Below the pieces are notes generated by a model that saw only the letters and a program-made list of their open reading frames with translations, had not been told where the DNA came from and ran no database searches. Positions 57,739-64,000 of a stretch of DNA of 64,000 nt are shown here, one piece after another (the stretch's first letter is position 1; each line of letters opens with the position of its first letter). The stretch comes from Hephaestia caeni. GTDB taxonomy: Bacteria > Pseudomonadota > Alphaproteobacteria > Sphingomonadales > Sphingomonadaceae. Position numbers and translations under genes: made by a program. The stretch covers positions 1,054,001-1,118,000 of the forward strand of contig NZ_QXDC01000003.1 of NCBI RefSeq assembly GCF_003550065.1, given 5' to 3'.

Positions 57739-58189
57739 AGTCGCGCGGCAGTGGATAGGCGATGATCAGCGTCAGCGGGCGCGTGCCCTGCTGCGTGATC
57801 CCGACGACCGCGCCGTCGAACAGATAGGCGGCCGAGCCGGGACGCAGCGCCTGCCGTTCGCCATCGGAGATCACCTCGCCCGCGCCGTCGAGCACATAAT
57901 AGACCTCGTCATGGGCGATCCGATGCGGGCCGATCGCCGCGCCGGGATGGAGCACGCGCTTGCGGAACTCCATCGTCCGGCCTTCGATGCCGTCGGAAAT
58001 GCGATACGCGGTGCTCATCCCGATCGCGCCGTGCGGCGGGGGCTCGTCGCGGACGGTTTCGCGCTCGTCGACCACGACCATGCGCGAGGCGGTGCGCTGG
58101 CCGGCCGCCGTGGCGTACGGCGTCAGCGTTGCGGCAAGAAGAATGGAAAACAGCGCAAACCGGCGCTTTTTCGGGCTCGATCCAGACAT
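57737..58189 (-). CDS. Exported cupin-domain protein
   Basis: The product is 150 residues. A basic start and hydrophobic run (RRFALFSILLAATLTPYATAAG) form a signal peptide. The cupin motif 1 is 'HPGAAIGPHRIAHDEVYYVLDGAGEV' (His pair near 92 and 96, Glu near 100; parts) and motif 2 lies in 'LRPGSAAYLFDGAVVGI'. It probably binds a metal and a sugar acid or ester in the periplasm; enzymatic role unknown. It is divergent from the TonB receptor gene, with operators in the shared gap. Its stop codon lies in the end of the palindromic element. Confidence 0.85.
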   Translation of the reverse strand: MSGSSPKKRRFALFSILLAATLTPYATAAGQRTASRMVVVDERETVRDEPPPHGAIGMSTAYRISDGIEGRTMEFRKRVLHPGAAIGPHRIAHDEVYYVLDGAGEVISDGERQALRPGSAAYLFDGAVVGITQQGTRPLTLIIAYPLPRD

Positions 58190-58245
58190 AATCGATCCTC
58201 TCGGCTACGACCTATTGACACACCAAAGGTTTACGTTCACCGTTC

Positions 58246-58259
58246 TGACACCGGTTACC
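58246..58259. promoter_or_regulatory. LacI-type operator 3
   Basis: TGACACCGGTTACC is identical to the site before kduI. It lies 57 bp from the cupin start and 222 bp before the TonB receptor start, in a 291-bp gap. TTGACA (58214-58219) lies on its left side and may be a -35 element. Confidence 0.78.
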
Positions 58260-58403
58260 TAAAAAGAAAAGGGGCTGGTCGCCACCTCGGTGGCGTGAGC
58301 AAGAATAGCAGTGCCGACGAAGAATCGCGGGCTTGGGGTGCCTTGGCACCGCCCGTTTCGCCGGTTTCGTGGGGTCGAACCGCTCGCGGTGTTCATAACG
58401 CGA

Positions 58404-58417
58404 GGTCACCGGTGTCA
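58404..58417. promoter_or_regulatory. LacI-type operator 4
   Basis: GGTCACCGGTGTCA is the complement form of the operator family, 64 bp before the TonB receptor ATG, with a further half site CCGGTGTC at 58421. Together with operator 3 (158 bp apart) it could allow looping. The rest of the gap 58190-58480 shows no gene. Confidence 0.72.
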
Positions 58418-58480
58418 GAGCCGGTGTCGGGGACAGGATCAAAGACGAGTCGCGTGACGCGACCGGAAGGGGAGAGGATG

Positions 58481-61246
58481 ATGAAGGAAAAGGGTGCGAC
58501 GATCGGTCGCTTTGCGGGAAGCTCGATCATTGCCTTGACGCTGGGGCTCGCCGCGCCGGCATTCGCCGAGGATCAGCCGGCACAGCCCGCGCAGGCCGCG
58601 CCGGCGCCGCAATCGGCGGGCGCGGAGGATGATGCGACATCGAGCATCGTCGTCACGGGTTTCCGCGCCTCGCTCAACCAGGCGCTCGATATCAAGCGCG
58701 ACTCGACCGCTGCGGTCGATGCCATCATCGCTGAGGATATCGCCAAGTTTCCCGATCAGAATCTCGCCGAATCGCTCCAGCGCATTCCCGGCGTCTCGAT
58801 CGAGCGCGATGCGGGCGAGGGGCGTGCGATCACCGTGCGCGGCCTCGGCGCGCAGTTCACGCGCGTCCGCGTCAACGGCATGGAGACGATCGCGACCTCG
58901 ACCGACGGCGCCTCGGCCAACCGCGATCGGGCGTTCGATTTCAACGTCTTCGCTTCCGAACTGTTCAACTCGATCGTGGTCCACAAGACGGCCGAAGCGG
59001 CGCTCGACGAAGGGTCGCTCGGCGCGGTGGTCGATCTCAACACCGGCAATCCACTCAGCTTCCGGCCGGGGGTGACGCTCTCGGCGTCGGCGCAGGCGCG
59101 CTACAACGATCTCAACGACAATGTCGGCCCGCGGCTTGCGGGGCTGCTCGGCTGGACCAATGCCGATCAGACGTTCGGCGTGTCGGCGTCGGTCGCCTAT
59201 TCCAAGTACAAGACGGCCGAACTGGGCAACAATTCGGTGCGCTGGGCACAGGCATCGTTCCGATCGGTCGATGGCACGGCGTGCGACCTGAAAAACCCCG
59301 TCGGCGCCTGCGCCGAGGTGGCGGACGCCTTCCATCCGCGCATCCCGCGCTATGGCCTGGTGTCACACGATCGCGAGCGGCTGGGCGCGACGGCGTCGAT
59401 CCAGTTCAAGCCGACCGACCGCACCACGGTTTCGATCGACGGGCTGTATTCGAACTTCAAGGAGGATCGTGACGAACATTGGGGCGAAGTGCTGCTGCGC
59501 AGCGAAGAAGACAATATCGACATTTCCAACTATGTGATCGACGATCACAACAGCATCATTTCCGCCGATCTCGACAACGTCTACGTCCGCACCGAGCGCT
59601 ATCATCGCGAAAGCGAGACCAAATTCTACCAAATTTCGGGCACGATCGACCACGAGTTCAGCGACGCGTTCCGCGCCAAGCTGCGCGGCGGTTTCTCGCG
59701 ATCCGATGCCGATATTCCGGTCGAGACCTCGCTGATGTTCGACGATCGCGACGCGACCGGCTACAGCTTCGATTACAGCGACATGAAGAGCCCGCTGCTG
59801 GTGTTCGGCGCAGGCATCGACGATCCCACGGCGTTCCAGTTCGCCGAGTTCCGCGATCGGCCCTCGAACGTCACCAACAAGTTCCGCACCGCCGCGCTCG
59901 ATCTCGAATGGAAGATCGCCGACGGGTTCAGGCTCTCGGGCGGCCCCTTCTATCGCCGGTTCGATTTCAAGACGATCGGCTATCGTCGCGACGGCGTCTA
60001 TTGCAGCACCTTCGATTGCCCGCCCGGCGCCTATGGCGCGCCGGTGACCGGCGATATTTCCGACATCTTCAAGCTCGGCGATGCCGGCCAGCCATCGGGG
60101 AACACCAATAGCTGGGTCGAGCCCAACCTCGAGGCGGCGACCGATTTCATCGATCTCTACAGCCAGAACCTAGTGCTCGATCAGGGCGGCCAGCGTTCGG
60201 TGGCCGAAAAGTCGAGTGGGGGCTGGTTCCAGGCCGATTTCGAGACGCGGCTTTTCGGGCTGCGCTTCACCGGCAACGCCGGCATGCGCTACGCCCACAC
60301 CGCCCAGTCGTCACAGGGCTTCGTGAGCGACACCTACGTCACCGTGAAGCGCAGCTATGACGATTGGCTGCCGGCGATGAACCTGAACCTCTATCCGGCC
60401 GACAATCTGATCCTGCGCGGCGCCATCGCCAAGGTGATGACGCGGCCCAGCCTGGGCTCGCTGACGCCGGGCGGTTCGGTCGATCAGTTCAACTTCCGCA
60501 TCACCTCGGGCAATCCGTTCATCGATCCGTATCGCGCGACCAATTACGACGTGGCGCTCGAATGGTATTTCGCGCCCGGCGCGCTCGCCTCGGTGGCGCT
60601 GTTCGCGAAGGATATCGTGAGCTTCCCGCTGAGCAGTTCGCGCGACGGCACCTATGCCTCGAGCGGCTTGCCGACATCGCTGCTGACGCCGGGAACGCCG
60701 GCCTATCAGGCGATCGTCGATGGCGAGAAGCCGGATCGCGCCTTCGAGTTCCGGACCACGCTCAATGGCCCCGGCGCGAATCTGAAGGGGATCGAACTGG
60801 GCCTCAACCTGCCCTTCTCGGTCTTCTCGCAGTCGCTCAGCTCGTTCGGTGCACTCGGCAACGTCACCTTCATCAAGAGCGACGTCGATTATACCGTCGG
60901 CGGGACGGTCTATACGCGGCCGCTGCTCGGGCTTTCCAAGAAATCGGCGAACGGCACGGTCTATTATGACAACGGCACCTTCTCGGTCCGCGTGTCGGGC
61001 GCGTATCGTGAGGGCTATCGCACCAGCACGAGCGGCAACGCGAATATCTTCGAAGGGTTCGCCAGCTCGTTCAACCTCGACGCGGCGATCCGCTACCAGC
61101 TCAACGAGCATATCGAACTGTCGCTCGACGGCACCAACCTGACCGACGATTATCGCTATCGCTGGGTCGATGATTTCGCGGACCGCAATTACGAGAACAA
61201 CCATTTCGGCCGCGTGATCATGGCGGGGGTGCGCTTCAAGCTGTGA
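58481..61246 (+). CDS. TonB-dependent receptor for oligosaccharide uptake
   Basis: The product is 921 residues with a signal peptide (IIALTLGLAAPAFA) and an Ala/Pro/Gln-rich spacer. The TonB box-like 'SSIVVTGFRASLNQALDIKRDS' is followed by the plug domain ('FPDQNLAESLQRIPGVSIERDAGEGRAITVRGLG', parts), then a long beta-barrel ending in the aromatic 'NNHFGRVIMAGVRFKL'. This end, with a terminal non-Phe Leu, is normal in sphingomonads. It belongs to the group of large receptors often found beside glycoside hydrolases. ATG 58481 is preferred to 58478 because GGAG is then 6 bp away. A terminator follows. Confidence 0.93.
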   Translation: MKEKGATIGRFAGSSIIALTLGLAAPAFAEDQPAQPAQAAPAPQSAGAEDDATSSIVVTGFRASLNQALDIKRDSTAAVDAIIAEDIAKFPDQNLAESLQRIPGVSIERDAGEGRAITVRGLGAQFTRVRVNGMETIATSTDGASANRDRAFDFNVFASELFNSIVVHKTAEAALDEGSLGAVVDLNTGNPLSFRPGVTLSASAQARYNDLNDNVGPRLAGLLGWTNADQTFGVSASVAYSKYKTAELGNNSVRWAQASFRSVDGTACDLKNPVGACAEVADAFHPRIPRYGLVSHDRERLGATASIQFKPTDRTTVSIDGLYSNFKEDRDEHWGEVLLRSEEDNIDISNYVIDDHNSIISADLDNVYVRTERYHRESETKFYQISGTIDHEFSDAFRAKLRGGFSRSDADIPVETSLMFDDRDATGYSFDYSDMKSPLLVFGAGIDDPTAFQFAEFRDRPSNVTNKFRTAALDLEWKIADGFRLSGGPFYRRFDFKTIGYRRDGVYCSTFDCPPGAYGAPVTGDISDIFKLGDAGQPSGNTNSWVEPNLEAATDFIDLYSQNLVLDQGGQRSVAEKSSGGWFQADFETRLFGLRFTGNAGMRYAHTAQSSQGFVSDTYVTVKRSYDDWLPAMNLNLYPADNLILRGAIAKVMTRPSLGSLTPGGSVDQFNFRITSGNPFIDPYRATNYDVALEWYFAPGALASVALFAKDIVSFPLSSSRDGTYASSGLPTSLLTPGTPAYQAIVDGEKPDRAFEFRTTLNGPGANLKGIELGLNLPFSVFSQSLSSFGALGNVTFIKSDVDYTVGGTVYTRPLLGLSKKSANGTVYYDNGTFSVRVSGAYREGYRTSTSGNANIFEGFASSFNLDAAIRYQLNEHIELSLDGTNLTDDYRYRWVDDFADRNYENNHFGRVIMAGVRFKL

Positions 61247-61275
61247 TCGATATCGCCTGACCTTCCTCCCACTTG

Positions 61276-61309
61276 CGGCGTGCCCTGGAAAAGGGTGCGC
61301 CGTATTTTT
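61276..61309 (+). terminator. Intrinsic terminator after the TonB receptor gene
   Basis: CGGCGTGCCCT-ggaaa-AGGGTGCGCCG is an 11-bp stem (two G-T pairs) followed by TATTTTTA. The GH43 gene starts only 14 bp later with its own GAGG, so some readthrough is likely; this would keep enzyme levels lower than receptor levels. Confidence 0.75.
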
Positions 61310-61322
61310 ATGAGGCACATTG

Positions 61323-62939
61323 ATGAACCGTCGCGATACGTTGAAGGGACTGCTGACGACCGGCGGCGCGATGATGATCGCCCCGCGCGCGGCCACGCAG
61401 GGGCCGGCCGCCTCGGCATCGCTCGATCCTTATGCGGACATGCACTGGGGCAAGGGTTTCGAGGGCCAGCGCCGTGCCGATCTGGGTGACGGCACGTTCC
61501 TCAATCCCGTCTTCGCCGGCGATCATCCCGATCCCAGCATCGTGCGCGACGGCGACGATTATTACATCACCTTCTCGACCTTCGATGCCTATCCCGGCAT
61601 CGTCATCTGGCACAGCCGCGATCTGGTGAACTGGCGGCCGGTGACGGCGGCGCTGACGACGCCAATCGGCTCGGTCTGGGCGCCCGAACTGACCAAGCAC
61701 GACGGCCGCTTCTATTGCTACATCCCCGCGCGGACACCCGAGCGCCGCTCGATCTACGTCATCCATGCCGATCGCATCGAGGGGCCGTGGTCGGCGCCGA
61801 TCGATCTCGATCTTCCCGATCATATCGATCCCGGCCATGCCGTCGGGGCCGACGGACGACGCTGGCTGTTCCTGTCGGGCGGCGATCGCGTGCCGCTGAC
61901 CCCCGATGGGCTCGCGACGGCCGGGCCGGTCGAGCATGTCTACGATCCCTGGCACTATCCCGAGGATTGGGTGGTCGAGAGCTTCTCGCCCGAAGGCCCC
62001 AAGATCATGCAGCGCGGGGGTTATTACTATCTGATCACCGCGGTCGGGGGCACGGCGGGGCCGCCGACCGGGCATATGGTGATCGCCGCGCGCTCGCGCT
62101 CGCTCGACGGGCCGTGGGAGAATGATCCCGCCAACCCGCTGGTGCGCACCGTGAGCGCCGCCGAGAAATGGTGGTCGCGCGGCCACGCCACCGTGTTCGA
62201 AGGGCCGGGGGGCAAGTGGTGGACGGTCTATCACGGCTATGAAAACGGCTATTGGACGCTTGGCCGCCAGACGCTGCTGGCGCCGGTGACGTGGAGCGAC
62301 GACGGTTGGCCGCGCTTCGGCGGCGGCGATCTCTCGCACCCGATCGCCAAGCCGCTGGCGGGGCCGCAGACGCCGCACGGGATGCCGCTCAGCGACGATT
62401 TCTCGCAAGACAGGTTCGGGCCGCTGTGGGCGTTCTACGATCCCGCGCCCGACGAGAAGCGGCGCGTGACCTTCGGCGATCGCGCGATGCGGCTGGCGGG
62501 CAAGGGGGCGAGCCCCGCGGATTGCTCGCCGGTCTCGCTGATCGCGGGCGACCAGCGCTATCGCATCTCAGTCGAGGTGGCGCTCGACGGCGCGGTCGAG
62601 GCCGGGTTGCTGCTGTTCTACAGCCGGCGGCTCTACGCCGGGCTGGGGATGGATCGCGACGGGCTGGTGATGTCCCGCTACGGCCGGCAGCGTCGGGCCG
62701 GGCCGTCGGGGACGGCCACGGGGCCGATGCGCATCCGCATCACCAACGATCGCAACATCGTGACGATCGAGACGAGCCTGGACGGCGGCCGTAGCTGGCG
62801 GCGGTTCGGGGTGCAGATGGAAGTCTCGGGGTATCACCACAATGTCGCGGGCGATTTCCTGTCGCTGCGCCCCGCGCTCTATGCGGCGGGCAAGGGGATC
62901 GCGACCTTCCGCGATTTCCGCTACGAAGCGCTGTCATGA
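61323..62939 (+). CDS. Exported glycoside hydrolase, family 43
   Basis: The product is 538 residues. A Tat-like signal (RRDTLKGLLTTGGAMMIAPRAA) precedes the five-bladed beta-propeller. The GH43 residues are visible: base Asp in 'HPDPSIVRDGDDYYITFSTF' (near residue 66), the pKa-setting Asp in 'DHIDPGHAVG' and the acid Glu in 'SFSPEGPKIM' (near 225). The C-terminal 180 residues form a jelly-roll like that of beta-xylosidases. GH43 enzymes remove arabinose, xylose or galactose units; the specificity here cannot be told. The stop overlaps the start of the next gene by 4 bp. Confidence 0.92.
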   Translation: MNRRDTLKGLLTTGGAMMIAPRAATQGPAASASLDPYADMHWGKGFEGQRRADLGDGTFLNPVFAGDHPDPSIVRDGDDYYITFSTFDAYPGIVIWHSRDLVNWRPVTAALTTPIGSVWAPELTKHDGRFYCYIPARTPERRSIYVIHADRIEGPWSAPIDLDLPDHIDPGHAVGADGRRWLFLSGGDRVPLTPDGLATAGPVEHVYDPWHYPEDWVVESFSPEGPKIMQRGGYYYLITAVGGTAGPPTGHMVIAARSRSLDGPWENDPANPLVRTVSAAEKWWSRGHATVFEGPGGKWWTVYHGYENGYWTLGRQTLLAPVTWSDDGWPRFGGGDLSHPIAKPLAGPQTPHGMPLSDDFSQDRFGPLWAFYDPAPDEKRRVTFGDRAMRLAGKGASPADCSPVSLIAGDQRYRISVEVALDGAVEAGLLLFYSRRLYAGLGMDRDGLVMSRYGRQRRAGPSGTATGPMRIRITNDRNIVTIETSLDGGRSWRRFGVQMEVSGYHHNVAGDFLSLRPALYAAGKGIATFRDFRYEALS

Positions 62940-63916
62940 CGCTCGATCGCCGCACGCTTGTTCTCGCCGGCCTCGCCGCGCCCGCCATCGGCGGTGTGGC
63001 GCGCGCCCAATCGTCGCCGCCGCTCGCCGATTTGCCGGGGCCGGACGAGGAGATCGATCTCTGGCCGGGCGCGGCGCCGGGTATGCCGGCGGTGCCGCCG
63101 CGCGAAGTGATCATCGATCGCAGCAAGGATCACGCTTTCCAGGATCGCGCCGTCGAGCATGTCGCGCGGCCGCGGCTGGGGATTTTTCGCGCCGCGCGGC
63201 CCAATGGCGCGGCGCTGCTGATCGCGCCGGGCGGCGGCTATCAGCGCGTGGTGGTCGACAAGGAAGGCAACGAACTGGGCCGCTGGCTGTCGGCGCGTGG
63301 GATCACCGCCTATGTGCTCACCTATCGGCTGCCCGGCGACGGCTGGAAGGCGGGGCCGGATGTCGCGCTCGCCGACGCGCAGCGGGCGATGCGGCTGATC
63401 CGGGGGCGGGCGCGCCGCGATGCCGTCGATCCCGAACGCGTCGGGGTGATGGGCTTTTCCGCCGGCGGCCATGTCTGCGCCGATCTCGCGACGCGGTTCG
63501 CGCGGGGCGTCTACGATCCCGTCGATGCGAGCGACCGCCTCTCGGCACGGCCCTTCGTCGCCGCGCCGATCTATCCGGTCCAGTCGATGCACGCGCCGCT
63601 CGCGCATCCGGGCTCGCGCGATTTGCTCATCGGCGCGAATGCCTCGCGCGCGCTCGAAAGCGCGCACACCCCGGCCGAGAACGTGCCCGCCGACGCGCCG
63701 CCCTTCTTTCTCTGCCATGCCGAGGACGATGCGACGGTGCCCGTCGGCAACACGATCGAGCTGCGCGCGGCGGTGCGCGCGCGCGGGATCGTGGCCGAGA
63801 CGCATCTGTTCACCGAAGGCGGCCACGGCTTCGGGCTGCGCAGTGTGGTCGGCAAGCCCGCCGGCGCATGGCCGGATCTGTTCCTCGCGTGGGGCCGGAT
63901 GCGCGGCTTCTGCTAG
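62936..63916 (+). CDS. Secreted alpha/beta-hydrolase, carbohydrate acetylesterase-like
   Basis: The product is 326 residues with a Tat-like signal (DRRTLVLAGLAAPAIGGVARA). The oxyanion block is 'ALLIAPGGGYQRVVVDKEG', the nucleophile elbow 'VGVMGFSAGGHVCADLA' (Ser near residue 175), and Asp and His of the triad lie in 'HAEDDATVPVGN' and 'EGGHGFGL'. This set of motifs is that of acetylxylan-esterase-like enzymes beside plant polysaccharide genes. It is coupled to the GH43 gene, so it probably removes acetyl groups from the same substrate. The last 84 bases of the window (63917-64000) show no gene. Confidence 0.88.
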   Translation: MTLDRRTLVLAGLAAPAIGGVARAQSSPPLADLPGPDEEIDLWPGAAPGMPAVPPREVIIDRSKDHAFQDRAVEHVARPRLGIFRAARPNGAALLIAPGGGYQRVVVDKEGNELGRWLSARGITAYVLTYRLPGDGWKAGPDVALADAQRAMRLIRGRARRDAVDPERVGVMGFSAGGHVCADLATRFARGVYDPVDASDRLSARPFVAAPIYPVQSMHAPLAHPGSRDLLIGANASRALESAHTPAENVPADAPPFFLCHAEDDATVPVGNTIELRAAVRARGIVAETHLFTEGGHGFGLRSVVGKPAGAWPDLFLAWGRMRGFC

Positions 63917-64000
63917 CGGGAACGCCCTATTGGGTCCACGGTCGTGACGAAGCCGGGAACGATGGCGCGATGGGTGACGAGGTGGGCACGGGGCGCGCGG

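Noticed and set aside
1..64000. CRISPR arrays, tRNA or rRNA genes, integrases or full insertion sequences
   Set aside because: No regularly spaced direct repeats, cloverleaf-like segments or transposase frames were seen on either strand.

Overview
The window comes from a high-GC alphaproteobacterium, most probably a sphingomonad. The grounds are very GC-rich third codon positions, a class I lysyl-tRNA synthetase, a CDC48-type AAA ATPase, a TonB receptor next to kduI/kduD, a GAAC-N7-GAAC LexA-type box, and many GC-rich palindromic repeats placed just after stop codons. No integrase, transposase, CRISPR array, rRNA or tRNA gene was seen.

Layout. (1) 1-7574: the late part of a flagellar locus (end of fliK, then fliL-M-N-O-P-Q-R, flhB, fliD, fliS), all on the plus strand and tightly packed. 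(2) 7696-15807: an FAD oxidoreductase, a single-domain response regulator, then a minus-strand chain argH - small lipoprotein - lysA - precorrin-2 dehydrogenase - corA in which every junction overlaps, with a TlpA-like thioredoxin diverging from argH. (3) 15863-23537: a histidine kinase and an NtrC-type regulator on the minus strand, facing a HlyD-ABC-FtsX exporter on the plus strand. The stretch between them holds two sigma-54 promoters, each with its own pair of 16-bp palindromes about 100 bp upstream. One promoter serves a 43-residue peptide gene and the other serves the exporter. (4) 23621-45599: housekeeping and accessory genes: HerA-like ATPase, SixA, DinG-like helicase, a Crp/Fnr regulator with DUF6522-like and membrane partners around an NnrR-like box, lysK, a 2'-5' RNA ligase behind an SOS-type box, nhaA, a histone-deacetylase-like amidohydrolase, rpoZ, a phospholipase D-family enzyme, a methyltransferase, an MFS pump, a CDC48 ATPase, a LysR regulator, a peptidyl-prolyl isomerase and mgtE. 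(5) 45640-63916: a carbohydrate-uptake locus for a uronate-containing polysaccharide. One arm runs leftward (hydratase, hexuronate MFS transporter, a 1279-residue LamG-domain secreted protein, a DUF885 metallopeptidase-like protein). The other runs rightward (LacI regulator, kduI, kduD, carboxylesterase, then TonB receptor, GH43 enzyme and an acetylesterase-like hydrolase), with a cupin gene pointing back.

How the last locus may work: the TonB receptor would import oligosaccharides released by exported enzymes, the inner-membrane MFS protein would take up uronates, and KduI/KduD would convert unsaturated uronate to 2-keto-3-deoxygluconate. Four near-identical operators (TGACACCGGTNNCC) lie at the divergent and upstream regions of this locus and at no other place I noticed, so the LacI protein probably controls the whole set.

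The most interesting items are the duplicated UAS/sigma-54 architecture with its small peptide gene, the long modular palindromes (one with a perfect 34-bp stem), repeats that carry the ribosome binding site of the next gene, and the large uncharacterised LamG-domain protein.
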